A stretch of DNA of 64,000 bases from contig NZ_WHJG01000008.1 in NCBI RefSeq assembly GCF_011682175.1, positions 62,001-126,000 on the forward strand, in the 5' to 3' direction. Of the stretch, positions 17,865-27,599 are shown in pieces. A program made the position numbers and the translations under genes. This DNA comes from Massilia frigida. Its GTDB lineage: Bacteria > Pseudomonadota > Gammaproteobacteria > Burkholderiales > Burkholderiaceae_D. The stretch's first letter is position 1, and every line of letters starts with the position of its first letter. A model generated the notes under the pieces. The model was given only the letters and a program-made list of their open reading frames with translations, did not search any database and was not told the DNA's origin.

Positions 17865-18999
17865 ACGGGTCCAGTTCGATCTTGCCATCCCGGCCTTAAA
17901 TGGCCTGCGGCGCGGCCGCACGACAGGCAGTTGCGCCACTGCGGCGGTCAAGGCGGCACTCGACCTGCTGCTGCACGGCGCGCGCCGCGATACGATCAGG
18001 GTCAGCCTGCCCGACGGTGTGCATTATCTTGAAGTGCCGCTCCAGATGGTCGATTGGACCGATAGCGGCACGGTGCGGGCCGAGGTGCTGAAAGATGGCG
18101 GCGACGATCCGGACAACACGCACGGCGCCACCATCTTTGCCGAAGTACGGCGCAACGATGCGCGCGCGGTGCGCTTTTTTGCCGGGCGTGGCGTGGGCAC
18201 GGCGACCCGTCCCGGCCTGCGTGTCGCCGTAGGCGAGCCGGCGATCAACCCGGTGCCGCGCCAGATGATGCGGCGCGCGGTGGAAGAAGTGCTGGGCGAC
18301 GCCATGGCGGAGCCGCCCGACAGCGGCTTCGACCTGACCATCGGCTGCGAAAACGGGGAAGTCATCGCGCGCAAGACTTTCAATCCGCGCCTGGGCATCG
18401 TGGGCGGTATTTCGATACTCGGCACCTCGGGGATCGTCGAACCGATGTCGCTGTCGACGTGGATTGCGTCGGTCGAGGTGTATGTGCGGGTGGCGCTGGC
18501 GGCGAGCACCGAGAGCGTAGCTTACCTGCCTGGGAAGATCGGGCGCGAATTCGCCAGCGGCGTTTTGGGGCTGCCGGACGAACGCTCGGTGCAGATCGCC
18601 AATTTTCTCGGCGACGCGCTGGACTTCACCGAAAAGGCGCTGCGGGAGGATCGGCGCAGCCTGGACGTGCTGTGGCTCGCCGGCCACCCCGGCAAGCTGG
18701 CCAAGGTGCTCGACGGGTTTTGGGATACGCATTCGAGCAAGAGCAACATGGCAATGGCCGGCGTCGCGCGCGTGGTCGCGCAGATGGGTGGCGACGCGCA
18801 ACTGGTACACGATATTGAAAATGCAAACACAGTGGAAGCAGCAATGGAACGTTTAAAGAGTGAGCCTTTCGCGCAAGCGGTGTGGATCGAGATCGAACGC
18901 CGCATCGGCATGCTCGCGCACGCGCGCGTGCCGTCGGTGAAGCGCCTCGAAGTCCGCCTGTTCGACCTGGCCGGCAACGCGCTCGGGGTGGACGCATGA
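17851..18999 (+). CDS. cbiD: Cobalt-precorrin-5B (C1)-methyltransferase
   Basis: 382-residue enzyme of the anaerobic cobalamin pathway that methylates C1. The family signature [16 protein letters not shown] is at about residues 19-34, followed by central blocks [16 protein letters not shown] and [10 protein letters not shown]. The ATG at 17851 overlaps the previous gene by 14 bases; an earlier in-frame start at 17824 would add only nine residues. It ends ATGA with cbiL. CbiD has no role in the oxygen-dependent route, so its presence marks this as early-cobalt chemistry. Confidence 0.93.
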   Translation: MKHVERVQFDLAIPALNGLRRGRTTGSCATAAVKAALDLLLHGARRDTIRVSLPDGVHYLEVPLQMVDWTDSGTVRAEVLKDGGDDPDNTHGATIFAEVRRNDARAVRFFAGRGVGTATRPGLRVAVGEPAINPVPRQMMRRAVEEVLGDAMAEPPDSGFDLTIGCENGEVIARKTFNPRLGIVGGISILGTSGIVEPMSLSTWIASVEVYVRVALAASTESVAYLPGKIGREFASGVLGLPDERSVQIANFLGDALDFTEKALREDRRSLDVLWLAGHPGKLAKVLDGFWDTHSSKSNMAMAGVARVVAQMGGDAQLVHDIENANTVEAAMERLKSEPFAQAVWIEIERRIGMLAHARVPSVKRLEVRLFDLAGNALGVDA

Positions 19000-19733
19000 G
19001 TATCGGCACCCGCATCGGCACCCTGTGGGGCATCGGGGTCGGCCCCGGCCCGGCCGGCTACCTGCCGCTGGCGGCGCTGGACGCATTGCGCCGCGCCGAC
19101 CTGATTTACGCGCCGCGCGCGCGCGGGGCCGAGCTGTCGGTTGCGCTCCAATGCCTGGCCGGGATCGATATCGACCCCGCCAAGCTGCGCGAGATCGAAT
19201 TCAACATGGACCCGGACCGTTCGGTCCTGAGCGAGCATTATGCGCAACTGGCCGACGCCATCGCGCAGGAGCTGTGCGCCGGACGCGACGTGGCCTACCT
19301 GACCATCGGCGATTCGCTGACCTATTCGACCTACGGCTATGTGCTGGCGGCCCTGCGCGCGCGCATTCCGGACCTGCCGCAACGCACCTTCCCGGGCATT
19401 ACCAGCTACGCGGCCGCCGCGTCGGCGCTGGCATGGCCGCTGGGGGAGGGCAAGGAACGGGTGTTGATCTTGCCATGCCCCGAAACTGCGGAAGAACTGC
19501 GCAGCGACATTTTGACCCACGACATCGTGGTGCTGATGAAGGTCGGTGCGCGCCTCGGCTGGGTGCTCGACCTGCTGCGCGAGATGGGCATTGCCGATCA
19601 CTGTGCTTTTGCGCGCCGCATCGGCCTGCCCGGCGAGCTGCTCGCCTCGGGCGTGGGCGACCTTGTGGCAAACGATGCGATGGGCTACCTGGCCACCTTG
19701 CTGGTGCGCCGTCAACCACGGCAGGAGAGATAA
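18996..19733 (+). CDS. cbiL: Precorrin-2 / cobalt-precorrin-2 C20-methyltransferase
   Basis: 245-residue tetrapyrrole methylase of the CobI/CbiL group. The N-terminal TLWGIGVGPGPAGYLPLAAL is the SAM-binding first loop, and YLTIGDSLTYSTYGYV and FPGITSYAAAASAL are typical of C20 methylases. Since the operon also has CbiX, the substrate is more likely cobalt-precorrin-2 than metal-free precorrin-2; that is inference. It overlaps cbiD by ATGA and abuts cbiF. Confidence 0.9.
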   Translation: MSIGTRIGTLWGIGVGPGPAGYLPLAALDALRRADLIYAPRARGAELSVALQCLAGIDIDPAKLREIEFNMDPDRSVLSEHYAQLADAIAQELCAGRDVAYLTIGDSLTYSTYGYVLAALRARIPDLPQRTFPGITSYAAAASALAWPLGEGKERVLILPCPETAEELRSDILTHDIVVLMKVGARLGWVLDLLREMGIADHCAFARRIGLPGELLASGVGDLVANDAMGYLATLLVRRQPRQER

Positions 19734-20516
19734 ATGAAAGTGTACTTCGTTGGAGCGGGCCCCGGCGCCGCCGATTTGATCACCCTGCGCGGCGCGCGTT
19801 TGCTTGGCAGCGTCGACATGGTGCTGTACGCCGGTTCGCTGGTGCCGATCGAGATGCTGACGCACTGCCGCGCGGATGCCGAAATCATCGATACCGCCAA
19901 GCTCGATCTGGAGCAGCAGCAGGCTTGCTACGTGCGCGCCAAGGAGATGGACATCGACGTGGTGCGCCTGCACTCGGGCGATCCGGCCATCTACGGCGCC
20001 ACCGCCGAACAGATGCGCCGTCTCGATGCGCTGGGGATCGCGTATGAAGTGGTGCCGGGCGTATCGTCGTTTACGGCGGCAGCGGCGGCCATCAGCGCCG
20101 AACTGACCAAGCCGGAAGTGTCGCAGAGCGTGATCCTGACGCGCGTCTCGGGCCGCGCATCGGCCGTGCCGGAACTCGAATCGATTGCGCGCCTGGCCGA
20201 ACACCGCGCCACCATGTGCATCTTCTTGTCCGGGCCGCACCTGAAAAAGATCGTCGGCGACCTGTCGCTGCACTATCCGCAGGAAACGCCGGTGCGCCTG
20301 GTGTACCGCGCCACCTGGCCGGAACAGAAAATCTACCAGGGCACGCTCGGTACGGTGCTGGAAGATACCAAGCGTGGCGAGTGGAACCTGACCACCATGA
20401 TGCTGGTCGGCGCGGCGCTCGACAAGGAGGTCGCCGTCGAATCGAGCCTGTACTCGAAGGACTTTACGCACCTGTTCAGGGTCGTCAAGAAGAACAAGGC
20501 GGAGGCGGCGTCGTGA
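19734..20516 (+). CDS. cbiF: Cobalt-precorrin-4 C11-methyltransferase
   Basis: 260-residue tetrapyrrole methylase of the CobM/CbiF group. Key blocks: VYFVGAGPGAADLITLRGA at the N-terminus, YAGSLVP, VVRLHSGDPAIYGA and YEVVPGVSSFTAAAAA. It starts directly after the cbiL stop with GGAGAG just upstream and overlaps cbiG by GTGA. It methylates C11, a step shared by both routes; the anaerobic neighbours favour the cobalt form. Confidence 0.93.
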   Translation: MKVYFVGAGPGAADLITLRGARLLGSVDMVLYAGSLVPIEMLTHCRADAEIIDTAKLDLEQQQACYVRAKEMDIDVVRLHSGDPAIYGATAEQMRRLDALGIAYEVVPGVSSFTAAAAAISAELTKPEVSQSVILTRVSGRASAVPELESIARLAEHRATMCIFLSGPHLKKIVGDLSLHYPQETPVRLVYRATWPEQKIYQGTLGTVLEDTKRGEWNLTTMMLVGAALDKEVAVESSLYSKDFTHLFRVVKKNKAEAAS

Positions 20517-21268
20517 ACCCGGCGCCGGCCATCTGGCTGGTGCGCGCGCATGGCGAGGAACTGGCGGCGGTGCTGCAAGCGGCGCTGGGAGCCGAGGTGT
20601 ATCGCCCGTGGCTGCGCGATGGTGTCAGCCACAAGGTGCAGTTTGGCGAATGCTACCGCCGCCACGCGCAGTGGATCGTGATCGGCGCGACCGGGATTGC
20701 GGTGCGTTTTCTGGACGGCCTGGCGCTTGATAAACACACCGACCCGGCGGTCGTGGTGCTGGACGAAGCGGGGCGCTTTGCCGTGTCGCTGCTGGCCGGG
20801 CATGAAGGCGGCGCCAATGCGCTGGCCTACAAGGTCGCGCGGACGGTCGGTGCGGCGCCGGTGGTGACCACCGCGACCGAGGCCCTGAAACCGCTGGTGG
20901 TCGGCATCGGCTGCCGCAAGGGCGTGCCGGCCGAGCGGATCGAGGCGGCGGTGCGCCATGCGCTCGGCCAGAGAAGTATTGAAGACGTGCGCGAAATGGC
21001 GACCGTGGACCTGAAAGCGAATGAACCAGGCCTGCTGGAATTTTGCAGCCGGTATGGGTTGCCGCTGCGCGTATTCGCGCGCGCCACGCTGGCGGCGCGC
21101 CCGTGGGTCAGCGTGCCGTCGGATTGGGTGCGCAGCAATGTGGGCCTCGATGGCGTGTGCGAACCGTGCGCGCTGGTGGCCAGCCCGCGCGGCGCGCTCG
21201 TGGTGCCAAAAACGTGCCTGGACGGCGTGGCCGTCGCGGTAGTGGAAGATAAATGGATGGAGATCTGA
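20513..21268 (+). CDS. cbiG: Cobalt-precorrin-5A hydrolase
   Basis: 251-residue protein of the CbiG family, which opens the ring lactone and releases acetaldehyde in the anaerobic route. The N-terminal domain has WIVIGATGIAVRFLDG and VSLLAGHEGGANALA; the C-terminal domain has VVGIGCRKGVPAERIEAAV and ends RGALVVPKTCLDGVAVA. It is shorter than the roughly 350-residue enterobacterial protein because the middle domain is missing. The start is a GTG overlapping cbiF; no ATG fits at this position. It ends TGATG with cbiH-cbiJ. Confidence 0.9.
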   Translation: MNPAPAIWLVRAHGEELAAVLQAALGAEVYRPWLRDGVSHKVQFGECYRRHAQWIVIGATGIAVRFLDGLALDKHTDPAVVVLDEAGRFAVSLLAGHEGGANALAYKVARTVGAAPVVTTATEALKPLVVGIGCRKGVPAERIEAAVRHALGQRSIEDVREMATVDLKANEPGLLEFCSRYGLPLRVFARATLAARPWVSVPSDWVRSNVGLDGVCEPCALVASPRGALVVPKTCLDGVAVAVVEDKWMEI

Positions 21269-22821
21269 TGAGTGGTGTATTGAATCTGGTGTCGGTCGGT
21301 CCCGGTTACGAGGACCTGATCGCACCGCGCGCGATTGCGGCGCTGAAGGACAGCGACGTGATCGTGGCGTATGAACTGTATTTGCGCTGGATCATGCCGC
21401 ATGTGGAGGGCAAGGAAATCAACACGCCGCCGCTGACGCAGGAGCGTGAACGCGCCTTGCTGGCGATTGAAAAAGCCCGTGGCGGCGCGCGCGTGTCGCT
21501 CATTTCGAGCGGCGACATCGGCATCTACGCGATGGCGGCGCTGGCCTACGAAGAAATGAGCGAGGACGACACCTACCAGGTCAACCTGATCCCTGGGATC
21601 ACTTCCGCCAACGCCTGCGCCTCGCTGCTTGGCTCCCCGCTGTCGCATGACTTTGCCACGCTCAGTTTGTCGGACCTGCTGTGCCCTTGGGAGTGGATCG
21701 AGCACCGCGCGCGCCACATCGCCCAGGCCGATTTGGCGTGCGTGATGTACAACGTGCAGAGCGCCAGCCGCCAGCAGGGCGTGTACCGCGTGCTCCAGCT
21801 GATGCTCGAATCGAAGGCGCCGCATACCCTGTGCGGCGTGGTCAAAAATGCATATCGTCCCGGGCAGGAAGTGAGCATCCACCGGCTCGACGAACTGCCG
21901 TCGCTGCAGTTCGACATGCTTACCACCATCGTGGTCGGCAACCGCTTCACCCAGCGCAAGCGCGGGCAAATCTTTACGCCGCGCGGCTACAACGACTGGG
22001 ACGCCAAGGCCGACAGCACGCTGCCGCAGCGCCAGGAGCTGCCCGCTGGCGGCGTGTGGGTGTTTTCCGGCACCAGCGACGGCAATGCGCTGGCGGCGAA
22101 GCTGGCAACGAGCCAGTCGCGCCCGGTGGTGGTGTCGGCGGCCACCGACCATGGCGGCGACGTGGCGCTCAAGGCCTGTCCCGGCGCCACCGTCTGGGCC
22201 GGCCGCCAGGGCATCGAGGCGCGGCGCCAGGCGCTGGTTGCCAGCGGCGCGAAGGTGCTGGTCGACGCCACCCATCCTTACGCGACCAGCATGTCGGAAC
22301 AGTTGATCGGCCTGTCGCGCGAACTGGGCATCCCCTATCTGCGTTACGAGCGGCCAAGCAGTTTCAGTGCGCTCGACGGCACCTTGTGCACCTCGCCAAA
22401 AGACGCCGCCGAACGTGCCATTGCGCTGGGCAAGCGCATATTCCTGTCCACCGGGTCGAAAGACCTTGCGACCTTCCTGCATGCCGATGGCACGGGCGAC
22501 AAGCAGTGGTTTGTACGCTTGACGGCCGAACCGGAATTTATCGAGCGCGCGGTCGCCCTGGGCATTGCGCGCGAACGCATCTGCGCCATGCAGGGACCGT
22601 TTTCCGCCGATTTCAACATGGCCTTGTGGCGCGACTGGCACATCGACTGCGTGGTGACCAAGGATTCAGGCGATGCTGGCGGCTACGCGTCCAAGGTGCA
22701 TGCTGCAAAAGCCCTCGGCATCCCGCTGCTGGTCATTGCCCGGCCGCGGGTCGACTACCCCGCCATATGCCGCAGCCTGGACGATCTGACCGCGCAGCTG
22801 GCGGCGCTGGACCTGGCATGA
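21268..22821 (+). CDS. cbiH-cbiJ: Fusion of precorrin-3B C17-methyltransferase CbiH and precorrin-6A reductase CbiJ
   Basis: 517-residue two-domain enzyme. Residues 1-~245 are CbiH, a tetrapyrrole methylase (LVSVGPGYEDLIAPRAI, VSLISSGDIGIYAMAAL, LIPGITSANACASLLG) that methylates C17 and contracts the ring. Residues ~265-517 are CbiJ/CobK (VWVFSGTSDGNALAAKLA, VDATHPYATSMSEQ), the NAD(P)H-dependent reductase of precorrin-6A. The ATG at 21268 has GGAG five bases upstream and overlaps the cbiG stop; an in-frame ATG at 21253 is less likely. It overlaps cobW by ATGA. Confidence 0.92.
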   Translation: MSGVLNLVSVGPGYEDLIAPRAIAALKDSDVIVAYELYLRWIMPHVEGKEINTPPLTQERERALLAIEKARGGARVSLISSGDIGIYAMAALAYEEMSEDDTYQVNLIPGITSANACASLLGSPLSHDFATLSLSDLLCPWEWIEHRARHIAQADLACVMYNVQSASRQQGVYRVLQLMLESKAPHTLCGVVKNAYRPGQEVSIHRLDELPSLQFDMLTTIVVGNRFTQRKRGQIFTPRGYNDWDAKADSTLPQRQELPAGGVWVFSGTSDGNALAAKLATSQSRPVVVSAATDHGGDVALKACPGATVWAGRQGIEARRQALVASGAKVLVDATHPYATSMSEQLIGLSRELGIPYLRYERPSSFSALDGTLCTSPKDAAERAIALGKRIFLSTGSKDLATFLHADGTGDKQWFVRLTAEPEFIERAVALGIARERICAMQGPFSADFNMALWRDWHIDCVVTKDSGDAGGYASKVHAAKALGIPLLVIARPRVDYPAICRSLDDLTAQLAALDLA

Positions 22822-23921
22822 AGCAGCCGATTCCCGTCACCATCGTGACCGGCTTCCTGGGGTCGGGCAAAACGACCTTGTTGCGCAGCTTGATCGAAAA
22901 ACGCCAGAGCCGCCGCCTGGCGCTGTTGATCAACGAGTTCGGCGAGATCTCGATCGATGGCGCGCTGGTGCGCGGCGAAGCCGGCCCCGACGACCAGGTA
23001 CGGGTGCATGACTTTCCGTACGGGCTGATCGCGTACGGCGACGATGAACTGTTTTTGCCGACCATGCAGGCCATCGCCGCGCGCCGTGCGAACGTCGATC
23101 ACGTGCTGATCGAAACATCCGGCCTGGCGCTACCGACCGCCATCATGGAGATGCTGCAAAGTCCCGAACTGGCCGGTGACTTCATCCTCGACGCGACGCT
23201 GGCGGTGGTGGACACGCCGCTGCTGCTGTCGGACCAGTTCGAGGCTGGCACCGGCAGCGACGCCGCCGCCACGGTGTTCGGGCAGCAGCTCGAATTTGCC
23301 GATGTGGTGGTGCTTAACAAGATCGACGCGTTAGACGACGACGCGCTGCTGCTGGCCGAGACGCGGGTGCGCGAGCGCGCGCCCAAGGTGCGTTTCCTGG
23401 AACTGGCGCACAAGGCCCAACTCGATATCCGCCTCGCGCTCGGCCTGCGCCTGCACCAGCCCACCCGCACCGAGCACGCGCACAGCTATACGCCGCTGGC
23501 CACCATGCCCGGCCCCGGCGCCGGGGTGCTGGCCGAGCAGGGACGCCTGAACGGGCATGCGCATTCCGGCCTCGCCGCGCATTCTCACGGGCTGGCCACG
23601 CACAAGCATTTTCACGAGCAGGATCCGGGCTGGCTATCGTTCGTGCTGCGCAGCGACGCGCCGCAAAGCGCCGACAAGCTGCGCCACGCCTTGCAGGAAG
23701 CGGTACGCCTGGAGCCGGTCTTGCGCAGCAAGGGGTTTATCCGCACCAGCGAGAGCGATCAGGCGGTGCTGGTGCAGGGCGTGCGTTCGCGTGTGATGAT
23801 CAGCGTCGACGCGGTGCGGCCGGCCGCACGCCGCTCGGAACTGGTCATCATCGGCTATCACGCCAGCCGCACGCGCGTGGCGGCGCTACTATCGGAACTG
23901 ACCGGCACCAATTGGCGCTAA
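22818..23921 (+). CDS. cobW: CobW-type GTPase lacking the CxCC motif
   Basis: 367-residue G3E-family P-loop GTPase, a predicted cobalt metallochaperone. Walker A GFLGSGKTT at 12-20, a Walker B-like HVLIETSG near 104-111 and NKID for guanine recognition. The C-terminal CobW domain is preceded by a His-rich stretch (HAHSGLAAHSHGLATHKHFH, near residues 235-256). The Cys motif CxCC that normally lies between Walker A and B in this family is absent; the aligned stretch is HDFPYGLIAYGDD at 64-76. It is coupled to cbiH-cbiJ and is the last ring-synthesis gene of the operon, 43 bases before hupE. Confidence 0.9.
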   Translation: MKQPIPVTIVTGFLGSGKTTLLRSLIEKRQSRRLALLINEFGEISIDGALVRGEAGPDDQVRVHDFPYGLIAYGDDELFLPTMQAIAARRANVDHVLIETSGLALPTAIMEMLQSPELAGDFILDATLAVVDTPLLLSDQFEAGTGSDAAATVFGQQLEFADVVVLNKIDALDDDALLLAETRVRERAPKVRFLELAHKAQLDIRLALGLRLHQPTRTEHAHSYTPLATMPGPGAGVLAEQGRLNGHAHSGLAAHSHGLATHKHFHEQDPGWLSFVLRSDAPQSADKLRHALQEAVRLEPVLRSKGFIRTSESDQAVLVQGVRSRVMISVDAVRPAARRSELVIIGYHASRTRVAALLSELTGTNWR

Positions 23922-23964
23922 GCGCGCCAGGCCATTTATTCTTTTTTCCATCTGGGAGCTTCAC

Positions 23965-24537
23965 ATGCAATCGACATTCATCCGTACCCTGGCGCTGGCG
24001 CCCTTGTTTTACTGCGGCGCGGCGTTGGCCCATCCCGGCCATGACGGCGGCTTGCTGGCCGGCCTGGCGCACCCGTTCTCGGGCCTGGACCACATGCTGG
24101 CCGCCGTCGCCGTCGGCATCTGGGCCGCGCAGCTGGGCGGGCGCGCCAGGTGGCTGCTGCCGCTGAGCTTCATCGCCTTGCTCGCCGCCGGCGGCATGAT
24201 GGGCATGGCGGGCGTGGGCATCGCCGCACTGGAAAGCGCGATTATCGCTTCGGTGCTGGTGCTTGGCCTGTCGATCGCCTTCAAGGTCAAGCTGATGCCG
24301 GCGGCCGGCGCTTTGCTGGTCGGCGCGTTTGCGCTCGTTCACGGCCTGGCGCATGGCGCCGAAATGCCGGCGTCGGGCAGCGCCGGCTTGTATTTCATGG
24401 GTATCCTGGGGTCGAGCGCGGTGCTGCTGGCCGCTGGCATGCTGGGCGGCGCGGTACTGCGCCGGCAGCAGGCATGGCTGCGTGGCGCCGGCGCGCTGAT
24501 CGCCCTCGGCGGGGTGTGGATCGGCGCCGCTTTTTAA
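23965..24537 (+). CDS. hupE: HupE/UreJ-family nickel/cobalt transporter
   Basis: 190-residue inner-membrane protein with an N-terminal signal-like segment and about six spans. The family motif HPFSGLDHMLA follows the mature N-terminus HPGHDGG; these His and Asp residues are thought to bind the metal. HupE proteins carry Ni2+ or Co2+; cobalt is favoured here because it ends a cobalamin operon. GGGAG precedes the ATG. Its last four bases overlap the convergent gene on the other strand. Confidence 0.88.
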   Translation: MQSTFIRTLALAPLFYCGAALAHPGHDGGLLAGLAHPFSGLDHMLAAVAVGIWAAQLGGRARWLLPLSFIALLAAGGMMGMAGVGIAALESAIIASVLVLGLSIAFKVKLMPAAGALLVGAFALVHGLAHGAEMPASGSAGLYFMGILGSSAVLLAAGMLGGAVLRRQQAWLRGAGALIALGGVWIGAAF

Positions 24538-25250
24538 GCAGGCTGCGCGTCCGCTGCGCTCATTCCCAGGGCCAGCGGGCCGCGCGCGCACAGGGCAATG
24601 TCCCAGTGCTGCGTTGTCAGGGCCGGGAACAGGACCGCGCCGGCCAGGACCAGGCGGCTGATCGCTTTCCACAGCGGGACCGGAATGTCGGCATCCATGC
24701 CGGCCAGGGTCCACGCGGCACGCAGGATGTGCGGGCCGTGCGCCGACATGGCCACGCTCACCCGCAGGCCGCCATGGCGCTGCGGCGCTGCCAGCTCCCG
24801 CAGCAGGTAGCCGCGCGCGCATGGCAGCTCAAGCAGCTGTACCAGATCGGCCAGCGCAATGAGCGCGCCGTTGCCGAGCACCGCCGCATCGCTGCTTCTC
24901 TCATAACTGATCGCTGAAAAGGTCTGCGCACCACCGTCGCCGCACACCGGCACGAACTGCAGGGGATAGACCGTCGTGTCGCTCAGGTAGCGGCGCGCAT
25001 CGGCCGCGGTGTGCAGGGAGCGCACGCCGTCCAGCGCGCGGCCGGCGCAGTTGAACAGGGCGGCCACGCGCGGGCAGGGCAGGCTGTTCTTTTGCAGCGC
25101 GGCGTGGAACGCGATCTGGTCGGGCGCGCAGGCGCGCTGCCGCACTGGCGGGGGCGCAGCCGGCACGGCGTGCAAGACCCGCTGCACCAGCTCGTGCGCC
25201 TGCGTGAACACGCTTTTGTGCGCGTCGATGGCATCGCTGAGATAGGACAT
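24534..25250 (-). CDS. Hypothetical protein, convergent with hupE
   Basis: 238-residue soluble protein without signal peptide; AAGGGG lies upstream of the ATG. It has seven Cys residues, several spread through the middle (RACAPDQ, SLPCPRV, FNCAGRA, VPVCGDG, LPCARGY), and an N-terminal helical part. I do not recognise the family. It ends four bases inside hupE, so the two genes share a transcription end. Placement beside the cobalamin operon may be chance. Confidence 0.6.
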   Translation of the reverse strand: MSYLSDAIDAHKSVFTQAHELVQRVLHAVPAAPPPVRQRACAPDQIAFHAALQKNSLPCPRVAALFNCAGRALDGVRSLHTAADARRYLSDTTVYPLQFVPVCGDGGAQTFSAISYERSSDAAVLGNGALIALADLVQLLELPCARGYLLRELAAPQRHGGLRVSVAMSAHGPHILRAAWTLAGMDADIPVPLWKAISRLVLAGAVLFPALTTQHWDIALCARGPLALGMSAADAQPA

Positions 25251-25821
25251 GGCGTTCCCCTTGCTGCGCGGTCGCGATCTGTGGAAATTGTGGAGTTACA
25301 ATATTTCTTTAGATCAAGGTAACGCGAACAATCTGCAAGGAGTATGAGCTAAGCCAAGGTTTGCGTTGCCAGTGCGAAAAACCCACACCGCACTATCCGC
25401 CAGCAATGAATGGGGAATGCCGAAGTGATTTGATATTAACAAGGGATATTGTTGTTTTGGTCTGTTCATCGACACCAAGTAACATTACCGGAGCACGCGC
25501 GAGATTATGTCGGGAATGATGCGGCCGTTACCGGCGCCACAGCCGGATTGTCATGGCGCGACAGCGTGCGCGCCGCGCGTGCGCCTTTAAAACCGCCTGT
25601 TGTGGTGGCGGTTGTACAAAATTCCGCATTTCAACGTTAGAGCAATATTTCGAAATTTTTCATGCTATAGTTAATTGGCAATGTGTCTCCGAATGCTGCC
25701 ATGGCAAGTCGCAAACCATCCTTCGGATTCCTGGCTTATTGGACGAAATCAATTTGTTATTTGAATTGTTGACTTGATATCGCGGTGCCCTCACGTGCCG
25801 TTTGTCAGCAATGGGACTGAG
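25251..25821. other. AT-richer intergenic region upstream of kaiC
   Basis: About 570 bases, clearly richer in A and T than the flanks, between the divergent unassigned gene and kaiC. It must hold both promoters. A small inverted repeat ACCGCC/GGCGGT lies near 25588-25608. Short frames here have no family signature or convincing ribosome site. I see no tRNA, repeat array or insertion element. Confidence 0.5.
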
Positions 25822-27597
25822 ATGCATTTCTCAAATGAGAGTGAGCCTTCCATGCTACAAGCGCCAGTGTCGATACCGCAGCCGGATGCCTCCAAGGCGC
25901 GCTCGGGAATTACCGGGCTCGATGAGATGACCGGCGGCGGCCTGCCCCGCGGGCGCACGACGCTGCTGGCCGGCGGCCCCGGTTCCGGCAAGACCGTCGT
26001 GTCGCTACAGTTCCTGGTCAACGGCGCCCGCCAGTGCAAGGAGCCGGGCATCTTTGTCGCCTTCGAGGAATCGTCGCAACGCATCGCAGCCAATGCGCAA
26101 GGCTTTGGCTGGGGAATCGATGAATTGCAGAAAAACAAGGAGCTTTACTTCGTCGATGCCCAGCCCGCGCCCGATCTGGTCCTAACCGGTAATTTCGATT
26201 TGAGCGGCATGCTGGCGGTGCTCGACGTGCAGGTCAAGGCACTCAAGGCTAAACGGGTGGTGGTCGATGCGCTCGATATCGTGCTGGCGCTGCTGCCCGA
26301 TCCCATGTCGAAGCGGCGCGAGATTTACCGGCTACACGACTGGTTGCTGGTGAATGGCTTGACCGCCATTATCACGGCCAAGGCTGGCGGCGACGCGACC
26401 GGTGCAATGGTCGAGCAATCGCTCGGGTTCATGCAGTTCATGGTCGACTGCTCGATCCTGCTCAATCATGGCGTGGTCCTTGGCGTGTCTCAACGCAATA
26501 TCCGCATTCAAAAATACCGCGGCGCGGTGTTCGACGAGAATGAATCGCCTTTTTTGATCAGCAAGAATGGCTTCGAAGTTGCCGTCGCGCGGACCCTGGG
26601 CCGGCTCGATACGCTGGTCTCCAACGAACGGGTGTCGAGTGGCGTGGAGCGGCTCGATACCATGCTGGGCGGCGGCTATTACCGCGGCGCCAGCGTACTG
26701 ATCACCGGCTTTCCCGGCACCGCCAAAACCACCCTGAGCGGCGCATTCGCCGAGGCCGCCTGCCAGCGCGGCGAGCGCACGATGTTCGTCAGCTTCGATT
26801 CCGACGGTTCCGAAGTCGTGCGCAACCTCAATTCGGTGGGCATCCGGCTCGAACCTTACGTCAAGAGCGGCGTGCTGCGCATGATCTCGGCGCGCACCAT
26901 CACCGGCAGCGCCGAGACTTACCTGGGGCGCATCAAGGCGCTGGCCGAGGAACACGAGGCGCGCTGCCTGGTCATCGATCCGGTCTCGACCCTGTCGAAG
27001 TCGGGTAACGAGCTGACCGCGCACAACGTCGCCGAGCGCCTGATCGACTGGTCCAAGGGGGCCGGCACCACGCTCGTGTGCACCAGCCTGCTCGATGAAA
27101 TGGCATCCCAGAGCGAGGGCAGCTCGCCGCTCCAGATATCGACCCTGGCCGATACCTGGATTCACCTGAACTACCTGGTCCAGGGCGGCGAGCGCAATCG
27201 CGGCATGTCGATCATCAAGTCGCGCGGCACCTCCCACTCGAACCAGGTGCGCGAACTGATCCTGAGCGACAAGGGCGTGACCCTGGCCGACACCTATACC
27301 GCCGGCGGCGAAGTCTTGATGGGCACGATGCGCTGGGAAAAGGAGAGCGCGGAACGGGTGGCCGCCGAAGTGGCCGAAGCGGCCGCCAGGCTCAAGAAAG
27401 TCCGGCTCGACGCCGAGGAGGCCGAGCTGGAGGTGCGGGTCAAGTCCCTGCAGTCCGAACTGATTGCCAAGCAGGCCGAGAAGGCCTTGCTCGCCAGCAC
27501 CACCGAGGGCCGGGCCCGCGAACTGACGCGCGGACGCAGCGAGATGGCCGAACTGCGCGGGGCCGATGCGGCGCACCCGCCATCCGGTGCCGCGTAA
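25822..27597 (+). CDS. kaiC: KaiC-family ATPase/kinase
   Basis: 591-residue protein with two RecA-like KaiC domains, the core of the Kai timer. CI: Walker A GGPGSGKT at 51-58 and the catalytic pair Glu82-Glu83. CII: Walker A GFPGTAKT at 296-303, but the expected Glu pair is replaced by Asp326-Ser327 (FDSDG). The phosphorylation-site Ser-Thr of cyanobacterial KaiC is kept as Ser440-Thr441 (QISTLADT). After the core the protein continues about 90 residues as an Ala/Glu/Lys-rich coiled coil, so it is longer than the 519-residue cyanobacterial protein. The start is uncertain: 25822 is used, 25852 is possible. kaiB follows after two bases. Confidence 0.9.
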   Translation: MHFSNESEPSMLQAPVSIPQPDASKARSGITGLDEMTGGGLPRGRTTLLAGGPGSGKTVVSLQFLVNGARQCKEPGIFVAFEESSQRIAANAQGFGWGIDELQKNKELYFVDAQPAPDLVLTGNFDLSGMLAVLDVQVKALKAKRVVVDALDIVLALLPDPMSKRREIYRLHDWLLVNGLTAIITAKAGGDATGAMVEQSLGFMQFMVDCSILLNHGVVLGVSQRNIRIQKYRGAVFDENESPFLISKNGFEVAVARTLGRLDTLVSNERVSSGVERLDTMLGGGYYRGASVLITGFPGTAKTTLSGAFAEAACQRGERTMFVSFDSDGSEVVRNLNSVGIRLEPYVKSGVLRMISARTITGSAETYLGRIKALAEEHEARCLVIDPVSTLSKSGNELTAHNVAERLIDWSKGAGTTLVCTSLLDEMASQSEGSSPLQISTLADTWIHLNYLVQGGERNRGMSIIKSRGTSHSNQVRELILSDKGVTLADTYTAGGEVLMGTMRWEKESAERVAAEVAEAAARLKKVRLDAEEAELEVRVKSLQSELIAKQAEKALLASTTEGRARELTRGRSEMAELRGADAAHPPSGAA

Positions 27598-27599
27598 GC

